A DNA stretch of 64,000 nucleotides from Jingweiarchaeum tengchongense (lineage in GTDB: Archaea > Nanobdellota > Nanobdellia > Jingweiarchaeales > Jingweiarchaeaceae): assembly GCA_038874075.1 (NCBI GenBank), contig JAVZDD010000004.1:1-64000 (forward strand). Reading direction: 5' to 3'. The notes below the pieces were generated by a model. That model did no database searches, had not been told where the DNA came from, and worked only from the letters and a program-made list of their open reading frames with translations. Positions 8,545 through 16,086 of the stretch are shown one piece after another; the first letter of the stretch is position 1, and every line of letters starts with the position of its first letter. The translations under genes were made by a program, and so were the position numbers.

Positions 8545-8955
8545 TTAAGACTTCTTTTCCTCTATTTTATATGCGCCTTCCTTTTCCCATGTGTTCCTTG
8601 CAATCTTTGCTACATCATCAAAGTTCTGTACGATCGTTAAGTAATGTTGTTTCTCAGTTTCCTTTGCCAAATTAAGTGCTTCATTGAAATACATCCTTGC
8701 TTTTTCAATATCACCTTCAAAAAGTGCTATGTTTGCAGCAAACGTTAAATCTCTTGGATTTTTTGTTTCTACTAGTTCATCGATCTTCTTTCCAAGTCTA
8801 CTGGGGTTGAGCAGGAGCATGTGGGATAGTGCATCGTATAAATCGCTACGATTGGCTTCATTGCAAGCCACTTCTAGTGGAGTTGTAACTTTGATCGGTT
8901 GCTCTACTGGCTTTTTCTCTTCCTCCTTCTTTTTTCCAAATTTGAAAAGTTTCAT
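8545..8955 (-). CDS. Small TPR-like helical protein
   Basis: 136 residues. A Lys/Glu-rich N-terminal tail (FGKKKEEEKKPVEQP) is followed by alpha-helical hairpins reading like one or two TPR units (LTFAANIALFEGDIEKARMY). The start is set by an unusually strong Shine-Dalgarno, AGGAGGT, which is also the last codons and stop of the upstream gene. The two genes are therefore translationally coupled. A scaffold or adaptor role is only a guess. Confidence 0.65.
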   Translation of the reverse strand: MKLFKFGKKKEEEKKPVEQPIKVTTPLEVACNEANRSDLYDALSHMLLLNPSRLGKKIDELVETKNPRDLTFAANIALFEGDIEKARMYFNEALNLAKETEKQHYLTIVQNFDDVAKIARNTWEKEGAYKIEEKKS

Positions 8956-8959
8956 TTCA

Positions 8960-9940
8960 TTACCTCCTATCTTTTAATTTCTTTTCTTCTTCTAAAAATT
9001 TGAAAAATTCATCTTCAGAATAGAAAATATAGTCGGATGGATAGGATGTGAAGGGACTGTAATGGGGTGATGGAAAAATCGTATACACCTTCTGGTTATT
9101 TTCAAATCCAGTTATCTGTTCTGTAATTACACCACTTGAGTGAACTATTTTTGGGAAATAAACAACAACTTCCCTACATTGTCTGACAAGTTTTTTATCC
9201 CTATTCACGGTGTCATTATCAACTACTAATTTCCATTCAAGTGGTGCATCACCGATAAATATTGGTAAAATCACATTTTTATATTCCATTAATTTCTTGG
9301 CGAATTTATCCACTTTTTGCATATTCTCAGCATCTAAGTGTGTTATTGGCGCACTTAGATATGTGAGTTCTTTTTCTGGTTCAAATATCAATTCATAAAG
9401 CGTTGAGCCAGGTTGTCCTTGTGGAATTAAATAAAATGGTTTCCCAGCGAATTGTGCGGCAGTTTTCGTTTCCAGTTCTTCAACACATTGCCAATGTATT
9501 ACATTTCCAAGATTTAGCTTTCCTTTCCATTGTGGATTTTGCTCAAGCTTTTTATGTATTTTAATTGGGTTGTCAATTATTGTGATATACAAATCCGGAT
9601 TGAACCTTCTCAAATAAGAAACATCGAATGCTTGTCTAAAATCATTTTTCCATAAAAAATTTGCATGTGAATCAATGATAGTTATATCTTCATCACCAAC
9701 TTGGCTTATTATTCTTTCAAAGGCGGCTGAGCGCAGGAACTTTAGTGCCAAATCATCAAGGTCAAGTATCTTCTCTTTACTTAAAGGTATGTCCAGACTT
9801 CTACCAATATCGAACATTGTATGCGCAACATCAAGATGCTTTACTGTTTTTCCCCTCTCTTTGCAATAATCTTCAAATTTCTTTATGTAATTTCTCCTGT
9901 TACTACCATGTATTCCAGTACAAAATATTTTCATAATCAT
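8960..9940 (-). CDS. Adenylate-kinase-like P-loop protein fused to a nucleoside-2-deoxyribosyltransferase-like domain
   Basis: 326 residues. Residues 1-150 look like an adenylate/nucleotide kinase fold: GIHGSNRRNYI at the P-loop position (degenerate, no GK[ST]), TIIDSHANFLW, and DLYITIIDNPIKIHKKL. Residues 190-310 begin LTYLSAPITHLD, the motif that opens nucleoside 2-deoxyribosyltransferase domains, and contain a VVVYFP strand and a GVITEQITGF segment. A nucleotide-handling role is likely, but catalysis is uncertain because the Walker A lysine is not obvious. The start is ATG 9940 or 9934. The gene is coupled to the TPR-like gene downstream. Confidence 0.6.
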   Translation of the reverse strand: MIMKIFCTGIHGSNRRNYIKKFEDYCKERGKTVKHLDVAHTMFDIGRSLDIPLSKEKILDLDDLALKFLRSAAFERIISQVGDEDITIIDSHANFLWKNDFRQAFDVSYLRRFNPDLYITIIDNPIKIHKKLEQNPQWKGKLNLGNVIHWQCVEELETKTAAQFAGKPFYLIPQGQPGSTLYELIFEPEKELTYLSAPITHLDAENMQKVDKFAKKLMEYKNVILPIFIGDAPLEWKLVVDNDTVNRDKKLVRQCREVVVYFPKIVHSSGVITEQITGFENNQKVYTIFPSPHYSPFTSYPSDYIFYSEDEFFKFLEEEKKLKDRR

Positions 9941-10058
9941 TTGAAAATGTTACTACTTTATTAAAGTTACGCTTTTTCGTTTTTGCTTCAAACACTACCG
10001 ACGTATAGTTACCAAAAAATTATATTTGAGTATTTCATCGTTTCAATTTGGTGAGCAT

Positions 10059-10331
10059 ATGGAAGAAGAAATTGAAGAGGTAAAAAAAGAAGAAGTTGGC
10101 AGAGTAACACACTTTTATCCCAAAATTAGTGTGGCAGTAGTAGAGCTAAGTGGAACTTTAAGAGTCGGAGACAGAATACTAATAAAAGGAAATATTACAA
10201 ATTTTGAACAAGATGTTGAATCAATGCAAATAGAACACGCGAATATTGAAGAAGCAAATGCAGGCCAATCAATAGGACTTAAAGTGGCCCAAAGAGCTAG
10301 GGAAGGAGACATTGTTTACAAATTATTGTGA
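10059..10331 (+). CDS. Translation factor-like small beta-barrel protein (EF-Tu domain 2 fold)
   Basis: 90 residues with an acidic N-terminus, then VGRVTHFYPKISVAVVELSG, LRVGDRILIKG and a final GLKVAQRAREGDIVYKLL. This is the beta-barrel module shared by EF-Tu domain 2 and the C-terminus of U32 peptidases. A standalone archaeal form is common. I chose the ATG at 10059, preceded by GGTGA, over the upstream TTG at 10026. The TATA box is at about 10016-10029. Confidence 0.75.
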   Translation: MEEEIEEVKKEEVGRVTHFYPKISVAVVELSGTLRVGDRILIKGNITNFEQDVESMQIEHANIEEANAGQSIGLKVAQRAREGDIVYKLL

Positions 10332-10340
10332 TTCTATTTT

Positions 10341-10676
10341 TTATATTACTTTTATTAAATTACAACTCGTGTCCAATTCAACAAAGTGATGCGCACTTCC
10401 ATTTCTATAAGCCTGACACTGGTTTTCCGGTAAGTCATCTATTGGTTGTCTTGGAGAATGTGCAATATCACAAACCCAATCTTCAATGTTCCAATTTGGT
10501 TCATTATCTGAAAGACATGGCCCATTCTTATATGCTTCTTCTATTGATGTGCCCACTGGTTTATTTCTACAAATTTGCATACATAATGTAATCGCTTGCT
10601 GTTTCTTGTCCTGTGACTGTTGAATACAACCAATGATAAAAACCATAAAAAATATCAAAATCAAAACTTTTTTCAT
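10341..10676 (-). CDS. Small Cys-rich lipoprotein
   Basis: 111 residues. The signal peptide ends in a lipobox (FIIGC) so that Cys17 would be lipidated. The mature part has further cysteines and the stretch WVCDIAHSPRQPIDDLPENQC, AYRNGSAHHFVELD, ending in a CNLI segment. I recall this CD.AHSPR...ENQC pattern from uncharacterised archaeal proteins. It is extracytoplasmic and probably disulfide-bonded. The function is unknown. It is followed upstream by riboflavin kinase on the same strand. Confidence 0.7.
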   Translation of the reverse strand: MKKVLILIFFMVFIIGCIQQSQDKKQQAITLCMQICRNKPVGTSIEEAYKNGPCLSDNEPNWNIEDWVCDIAHSPRQPIDDLPENQCQAYRNGSAHHFVELDTSCNLIKVI

Positions 10677-10694
10677 ATTTCAAATCTGATTATA

Positions 10695-11105
10695 TCAATA
10701 TAAAATACTTTCTATCCTTACTAAATCACCATCTTTCAAATTAAATTTTTTTCTTAAACATATAGGCGCAATTATCTCAATTACATCTTCACCATAACAT
10801 GTTTTATCAATTTTAAGTGCATGTCCTCTAATTTTTTTATTTACCTTCACTGCATAGCAAGACGCACCCCCATATTCAACGCCATTCTCAACGAAACCAT
10901 CTATCCTCACACCTTTATTTAAGAATAATCTTTTCTTAATCTCAATGTATTTTTTATCTAATTTCAAGTTTAGAGTTCCGGGAAATGGTTTATAACCCAA
11001 TTTTTTCTTGAATTGTTTAACAAACGATTCAATGCTCAAGAAATGTGCTCCCCTACCCATTCCGGTAAATACACTACCGACCAATTCAATTTTTTCCATC
11101 TTCAT
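10695..11105 (-). CDS. ribK: CTP-dependent riboflavin kinase (archaeal RibK)
   Basis: 136 residues, the normal size of the archaeal enzyme, which makes FMN from riboflavin with CTP as phosphate donor. Diagnostic segments are GSVFTGMGRGAHFLS, LGYKPFPGTLNLKLD (substrate site), the aromatic-containing KIDKTCYGEDVIEIIAP (nucleotide/metal region) and the closing LKDGDLVRIE. It could supply flavin to the nitroreductase encoded 4 kb away. The start is ATG 11105, with ATG 11099 as an alternative. Confidence 0.9.
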   Translation of the reverse strand: MKMEKIELVGSVFTGMGRGAHFLSIESFVKQFKKKLGYKPFPGTLNLKLDKKYIEIKKRLFLNKGVRIDGFVENGVEYGGASCYAVKVNKKIRGHALKIDKTCYGEDVIEIIAPICLRKKFNLKDGDLVRIESILY

Positions 11106-11196
11106 CTTTATTTAAACTTTTCTGCTAAGAAAATTTATATTAATTAAACTTTTACTTCCTTTCTACAATTTATTAACTATTTTGGAGAGATGACAA

Positions 11197-12393
11197 TTGA
11201 CGAAAGCTCAAGCTGCAATTGTCGGCGCTGGAAGAACAAGATTTGGTGAACTTTGGAATCAGAGCGCTGAAAGACTTGTGGTAGAAGCAGGTCTGGATGC
11301 AATTAAATCTGTTGATAAGGGAATTGGTAGGAAAGACATCAATGCATTTTATATTGGTAGCCTACTTCTTGAAAAAACAACAAATATATCAACACTCGAC
11401 GCTTATTTATCAAGAGAATTAAGTGTACATGCCCCAATTGCAATTCTAAAATCAGGATCCTCAGCATTATATAATGGTGTGAATGCGATAAAATCAGGCT
11501 TAGATGTAGTTTGTGTGGGTGGAATTGAAAAGATGACTGATGCATTTGTTAGTATACCGGAATTCCTAACTTCTACCATTGATCAATACGAAGCAGACGC
11601 TGGCTTCACTTATCCAGGTTTATTTGCAGCAATGACAAATAAGTATATGTTGGATTTTAATGCAAAGCGAGAAGCATTTGCGAAAGTGCCATGTAAAAAC
11701 CACTATCATGGGATGAACAATGAATTTGCGCAATTTAGAAATAAAATGCTTCCAGAAAGGGTTCTCTCCTCACCATTGGTCGCAGACCCGATAAGAACAT
11801 TTGAATGTGCGCCAATATCAGATGGTGCGGCAGCAGTTATCATTACAAAACCAGAAATTGCTAAAAAATTTACAGACACGCCAATTTACATCGTTAGTAG
11901 TTCACAAGCAACGGACCATATTTCATTGTACAGTAGACATAGTATGACAAAGTTTGAAAGTACTGAATTAGCAATGGAAAGAGCGTTAAAGGAATCATCA
12001 ATTGGGCTAGATAAAATTCAAATTGCTGAGGTTCATGACAGCACACCGATTGAGGAAGTGCTATTTTTAGAGGATGCCGGATTCGTGAAGAAAGGTCTTG
12101 GATGGAAGATTGTTGATGAAAGTATAAAATCTTTTGAAGGATCAAAACATATTCCTTATGTTTTGGAGGATGGTAGAGAGTTAGTAATCAACTGTGGCGG
12201 CGGACTAAAGGCTGATGGACACCCAATTGGTGCTACAGGTGTCAGACAAGTTTATGAAGCTTTTAAACAATTAAGAAACGAAGCCGGTAAGAGGCAAGTA
12301 TCATTGGATAAACAAATTGAATCAGCAGTCCTTCATGATACTGAGAGTTCAGGTGCAGTTTCAACGATACATATTTTGAGGAGATTTGAATGA
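11197..12393 (+). CDS. Thiolase-family protein of the mevalonate operon, lacking the nucleophilic cysteine
   Basis: 398 residues, full length and co-linear with archaeal acetoacetyl-CoA thiolases that form a complex with HMG-CoA synthase. AIVGAGRTRFGELW opens the fold, GGIEKMTD (about 108) and CAPISDGAAAVI (about 210) are conserved, and GGGLKADGHPIGATG carries the catalytic histidine. At the active-site loop, where the family has ACASG, this protein has ILKSG (residues 83-87): Leu84 replaces the nucleophile. HDCF is also changed to HDST. It may be non-catalytic and structural. The TTG start is preceded by GGAGAG. It overlaps the next gene by 4 bp. Confidence 0.9.
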   Translation: MTKAQAAIVGAGRTRFGELWNQSAERLVVEAGLDAIKSVDKGIGRKDINAFYIGSLLLEKTTNISTLDAYLSRELSVHAPIAILKSGSSALYNGVNAIKSGLDVVCVGGIEKMTDAFVSIPEFLTSTIDQYEADAGFTYPGLFAAMTNKYMLDFNAKREAFAKVPCKNHYHGMNNEFAQFRNKMLPERVLSSPLVADPIRTFECAPISDGAAAVIITKPEIAKKFTDTPIYIVSSSQATDHISLYSRHSMTKFESTELAMERALKESSIGLDKIQIAEVHDSTPIEEVLFLEDAGFVKKGLGWKIVDESIKSFEGSKHIPYVLEDGRELVINCGGGLKADGHPIGATGVRQVYEAFKQLRNEAGKRQVSLDKQIESAVLHDTESSGAVSTIHILRRFE

Positions 12394-13922
12394 GCGAAAT
12401 AACTGGTCCAATTGTGAGAAGAAAAGTTGAAACGTCTTATCGATTAATAGGTAGTCAATGCGAGGAATGTGGTAGAAAATACTTTCCAGCGAAGGAATTC
12501 TGTGGATTTGAGGGAAGGAAAAGCAGAATGAAAGAAATTTCTTTCTTTGATGATGTTGGTGAGATTGTGAGTGGTAGTTTGATTAGAGAATCACCAAAAA
12601 GATTTTCAAAGCTTTCTCCATATGTCTCAGTTATCACTTCTTTCGATGGTATAAGAATACCTGGTAGATTGACTGATGTTGATCCCTCAGAGATACAAAG
12701 AGAATTTGATATTTCAAGATATGCTGGAAAAAGAGTTTTCCCTGTTTTTAGAAGAATCTATGAACAACCCGGAGGGATAATTACATACAGTAGTTTGAAT
12801 TTTGTTGATCAAGATTACCATAAACACATCAAAATGGAGCCAAGCCTAGAACAAGCTGTTTCTGATCAAACCGGCATTGTTGGTTATGGTGTTTATATAC
12901 CGAGATTCAGATTAAAAGTTGCTGAAATTGCTAAAAAATTTGGTAAAGAACCAAGTATTTATGAAAAAGGCCTTGGTTTGATTGAGAAGGCAGTTGCAAA
13001 CTTGGATGAAGATTCTGTTACAATGGCTGTGGAGGCTGGAAGGAGAGCATTGATCCATTCTCGCCTTCCAAGGGAAGCGATACAAGAAGTTTATGTTGGT
13101 TCAGAATCAAATCCCTACGCGGTTAAACCGATCATGAGCTCAGTCATAGAAGCACTAGCATTAGGTAATGAATATAAAGACGGCTATGCTACTGGTGGCG
13201 CAGATACAGAATTTGCATGTAAAGCAGCGACAGCAATGTTCAAACCAGCAATTGCAATTACAAGTGATTCAAGGATTGGAATCGAAAATTGTATGGTGAT
13301 CGGTAGCGATAACTCTCAGGCACATCCAGGTGATGACTTAGATTATTCTGTTGGGGCTGGTGCAGCCGCATTCATTTTTGGTAAAAAAGGAGTAATCGCT
13401 ACAATTAAAAAATGTGTTTCTTACACAACAGACACTGCAGACTTTTATCGAAGGGATTTACAACAATTCCCGAGACATGAGGACAGGTTTACTGGAGAAC
13501 CTGCCTATTTCAAACATGTTATCGGTTGTGGTGAGTTATTGTTACAAAAAACAGGAATGAAGCCAAAGGACTTTGATTATGCTGTTTTTCACCAACCAAA
13601 TTCGAAATTTCCTGAAAGAGCAGCATCAATTTTAGGATTCACAGAGGAACAAATTAAACCAGGTCAAAAAGTAAGTATGATTGGAAACACATATTCAGCT
13701 GCTTGTCTAATTGGCCTTGCAGGAATTTTAGACATAGCTGAGCCAGGAGACAAGATTTTCATGGTTGGTTATGGTTCTGGTGCGGGTAGTGACGGTTATT
13801 TCATTGAAGTAGAGAAAGGAATTTTGGATAAGAGGGAAAAAATAATCCCAGTTGATTCTCAAATAAAATCTGATAAAAAAATATATGTAGATTATGATTT
13901 CTATAGAAAAAGTAAAGGTTAG
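12390..13922 (+). CDS. DUF35 OB-fold protein fused to hydroxymethylglutaryl-CoA synthase
   Basis: 510 residues. Residues 1-150 are a DUF35 rubredoxin-like zinc ribbon plus OB-fold, normally a separate protein bridging thiolase and HMG-CoA synthase. Residues 162-510 are HMG-CoA synthase (GIVGYGVYIPRFR), condensing acetyl-CoA with acetoacetyl-CoA. Catalytic residues are present: Glu239 (VGSESNPY), Cys277 (EFACKAAT) and the His of VFHQPNSKFP. The zinc ribbon has Cys24, Cys27 and Cys38, but the expected fourth cysteine is Phe or Glu (FCGFEG). Fusion order and tight coupling to the thiolase gene fit one metabolic complex for isoprenoid lipids. Confidence 0.92.
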   Translation: MSEITGPIVRRKVETSYRLIGSQCEECGRKYFPAKEFCGFEGRKSRMKEISFFDDVGEIVSGSLIRESPKRFSKLSPYVSVITSFDGIRIPGRLTDVDPSEIQREFDISRYAGKRVFPVFRRIYEQPGGIITYSSLNFVDQDYHKHIKMEPSLEQAVSDQTGIVGYGVYIPRFRLKVAEIAKKFGKEPSIYEKGLGLIEKAVANLDEDSVTMAVEAGRRALIHSRLPREAIQEVYVGSESNPYAVKPIMSSVIEALALGNEYKDGYATGGADTEFACKAATAMFKPAIAITSDSRIGIENCMVIGSDNSQAHPGDDLDYSVGAGAAAFIFGKKGVIATIKKCVSYTTDTADFYRRDLQQFPRHEDRFTGEPAYFKHVIGCGELLLQKTGMKPKDFDYAVFHQPNSKFPERAASILGFTEEQIKPGQKVSMIGNTYSAACLIGLAGILDIAEPGDKIFMVGYGSGAGSDGYFIEVEKGILDKREKIIPVDSQIKSDKKIYVDYDFYRKSKG

Positions 13923-13926
13923 AAAT

Positions 13927-14370
13927 TTAATGATATAATACTTTTTCCAATCCGATTTGTGGTTTAGTTTCTGTTTTGTATAATGTGCTTATAGATTTAC
14001 TGAAACCATATGATCGATAATTGCTTTCCTTTTCAAACTTTTTCATAAAATCTTCTAATACTTCATCTGCAACTTTAATACCAGTTTGTATGTACTCGGG
14101 ATGCCCCATCAAGTCTGACATTACTTCTACTAATCTATGTAAGTATTTTGTTAAGAATATACTTGCATGCACCGCCTCTTCCTTTGTCCTTATGTTTTTT
14201 AAGTTCTTTGCCCCATTTAAATGTGTTTCAAGTCCATTTCTGATGAGTCTTGCATAATCTTGTTCATCTTTAACGAATTTACCCAATGCTGAAACTACAT
14301 TTCCTAGTCCACCAAAATTGATTACTCGTTGGACTTCTTCCTCCACCAATTCGTCCAATGTCTTATCCAT
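13927..14370 (-). CDS. Unrecognised helical protein
   Basis: 147 residues, almost entirely predicted helix (ELVEEEVQRVINFGGLGNVV, FLTKYLHRLVEVMSDLMGHPEY). No signal, membrane segment or cysteine cluster is seen. It is divergent from an HTH gene, with a perfect 16-bp palindrome over its TATA-like CTTTAAAG 25 bp upstream of the start, so it is probably controlled together with, or by, that neighbour. I assign no function. Confidence 0.6.
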   Translation of the reverse strand: MDKTLDELVEEEVQRVINFGGLGNVVSALGKFVKDEQDYARLIRNGLETHLNGAKNLKNIRTKEEAVHASIFLTKYLHRLVEVMSDLMGHPEYIQTGIKVADEVLEDFMKKFEKESNYRSYGFSKSISTLYKTETKPQIGLEKVLYH

Positions 14371-14387
14371 CCTGAATCACCTTTATT

Positions 14388-14403
14388 ACTACTTTAAAGT
14401 AGT
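14388..14403. promoter_or_regulatory. 16-bp perfect palindrome between divergent genes (candidate operator)
   Basis: ACTACTTTAAAGTAGT is self-complementary. It covers the minus-strand TATA-like element for the gene starting at 14370 and ends 5 bp before the plus-strand TATA box of the HTH gene at 14442, so one bound dimer could repress both promoters. Confidence 0.55.
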
Positions 14404-14407
14404 TACT

Positions 14408-14418
14408 AATATATAAAG
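14408..14418 (+). promoter_or_regulatory. TATA box of the HTH-HD-GIY operon
   Basis: TAATATATAAA is centred about 29 bp before the ATG at 14442, consistent with a leaderless transcript. Confidence 0.6.
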
Positions 14419-14441
14419 TTTTTGATTTACCTTTTTTAAGA

Positions 14442-14900
14442 ATGGAGGAAGAGAAGCAAAGAAAAATTGTATCACGTGGGATTCCATCTAAAGAGTGCTT
14501 CTGGTTTCCAGCAATTGAGAAATGGAAAGAGATTGATAAAAAATGGGAACTTATAGACATTGTACAACACATTTATCCAAAGGAATATCAAAAACAATAC
14601 AATGAGATTACATTCAAATTTTTAAGTTTTTTATTAGAAAATCCATTTGGAATAGATGGAGGCAAAGTGAGTGAATGGATTAAGCACAATAACATAAGTA
14701 AAGCAACTTTTTACAATGTGATCATTCCACATTTAGTTGATATTGGTATTATAAAGAGGAGAAGAATGTACGGCGAAGGAGGAAGAAAAACGATTATTAC
14801 TACAAGTGAAATCTTTTCAAATTTTTTAAGAAAAATAGCAGATAGTTGGACAGATGTTTTAAATGAAAGGAAAAAAGAAGGAGAAACTAAAAATGAATGA
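14442..14900 (+). CDS. Winged-helix DNA-binding protein
   Basis: 152 residues. A N-terminal region rich in aromatic and charged residues (about 1-55) precedes a winged-helix domain: FKFLSFLLENPFGIDGGKVSEW split around residue 65, then ISKATFYNVIIPHLVDIGII as recognition helix, and a basic wing RRRMYGEGGRK. It is first in a three-gene overlapping run with an HD protein and a GIY-YIG protein. The palindrome in the divergent promoter is its most likely target. Confidence 0.75.
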   Translation: MEEEKQRKIVSRGIPSKECFWFPAIEKWKEIDKKWELIDIVQHIYPKEYQKQYNEITFKFLSFLLENPFGIDGGKVSEWIKHNNISKATFYNVIIPHLVDIGIIKRRRMYGEGGRKTIITTSEIFSNFLRKIADSWTDVLNERKKEGETKNE

Positions 14901-15543
14901 AAAAATAATCATAAAGAAAACAGCCGAATTTGTAAAGAAAAAACTTAGTAGTGAGCCGACGGGACATGATTGGTGGCATACTTATAGGGTTTGGAAGATG
15001 GCTTTGAAAATTGCAAAGTATGAGCAAGGTGTGGATTTATTTGTGGTGCAAATTGCAGCACTCCTACATGATATAGAAGATTGGAAGTTTAATGATACTG
15101 GATTAAAGCTAACAAAAAGATGGCTCAGAAGGATGAACATTGATGAAAAAAAGATTTCTCAAATTTGTGAGATCATAAAAAATATTTCATTCAAAGGAGC
15201 ATTTGTTAAATCAAAAGTGAGCACAAAAGAGGGTATGATTGTACAAGATGCAGATAGGTTGGATGCAATTGGCGCGATTGGAATTGCAAGGACATTCGCT
15301 TACGGGGGGCACAAAGGTGTTGAGATTTACAACCCCAAGATTAAACCGAAGAAACATAAATCGTTTGTAGCATATAAGAGAAGCAGGAGTCCAACAATAA
15401 ATCACTTCTATGAAAAGTTACTCTTGTTGAAGAATATGATGAATACAAAAACCGCTAAGAAGGTTGCAATTGAAAGACATAAATTTATGAAAAAATTTTT
15501 ACATCAATTTTTTAGAGAATGGAATTTAAAGGATGTAGAATGA
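14893..15543 (+). CDS. HD-domain phosphohydrolase (YedJ-like)
   Basis: 216 residues from the ATG at 14893, which overlaps the preceding gene by 8 bp and has GGAG upstream. An upstream ATG at 14863 is possible but less likely. HD metal ligands are visible: HDWWHTYRV, the HD pair in ALLHDIEDWKF, and QDADRLDAIGAIGIARTFAYGG, the hallmark of the YedJ branch. Members are metal-dependent phosphohydrolases, probably on nucleotides. It overlaps the GIY-YIG gene by 4 bp. Confidence 0.88.
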   Translation: MNEKIIIKKTAEFVKKKLSSEPTGHDWWHTYRVWKMALKIAKYEQGVDLFVVQIAALLHDIEDWKFNDTGLKLTKRWLRRMNIDEKKISQICEIIKNISFKGAFVKSKVSTKEGMIVQDADRLDAIGAIGIARTFAYGGHKGVEIYNPKIKPKKHKSFVAYKRSRSPTINHFYEKLLLLKNMMNTKTAKKVAIERHKFMKKFLHQFFREWNLKDVE

Positions 15544-15926
15544 AAGGCACGTACATTTTAATAATTGAATTAAAGAAACACATTAAATTGAAAATCGGTT
15601 CACTCGGCTCGTTCGATTTTCCACAAGGCTTTTATTATTATGTTGGTTCTGCGCTTAACAATCTAGAAGCTAGAATTGCGAGACATATTAAAATTGCAGA
15701 GAAAAAAAGTGGGAAGAAAAGATGGCACATTGATTATTTGTTATCAAACAAAGAGGTAAGACTGAAAGGAATAGTTCTCCTTAAAGGCAAAGTTGAGCAT
15801 AAGATTGCCAACAAATTAGACAGGAAGTTCCTTATAGTAGCAAAAAAATTTGGTTCGAGTGATTGCGGTTGTGTTACACATTTATTTTTTTCTAAAAAGT
15901 TTAAACCACTCCAGATCGTATTTTAA
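15540..15926 (+). CDS. DUF123 GIY-YIG-type nuclease
   Basis: 128 residues from ATG 15540 (ATGA overlap with the HD gene). The features are GTYILIIEL, FPQGFYYYVGSALNNLEARIARH split around residue 40, RWHIDYLL and the Cys-containing SSDCGCVTHLFF, all standard for DUF123. This domain is found alone or fused to endonuclease III in archaea. It is related to the GIY-YIG nuclease fold and is presumed to act in DNA processing. The operon links it to a phosphohydrolase and a regulator. Confidence 0.85.
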   Translation: MKGTYILIIELKKHIKLKIGSLGSFDFPQGFYYYVGSALNNLEARIARHIKIAEKKSGKKRWHIDYLLSNKEVRLKGIVLLKGKVEHKIANKLDRKFLIVAKKFGSSDCGCVTHLFFSKKFKPLQIVF

Positions 15927-16086
15927 TTTTTCCCAATTAATTTATTGTTACTATAATAAAATAGTAAAATATTTGAATACATTAAAATATAATTTTAACA
16001 TAGAAAGTAAGTGAATGTCGCAAATAATTAAGATTTTACAAAAAATTAGGCTGGATGAAGAATTCAAAAATTGAAATTTATAGAAA

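Noticed and set aside
16015..16074. 19-codon ORF before the MeaB-like gene
   Set aside because: Too short to support and without a recognisable motif; could be a leader peptide but nothing shows it.
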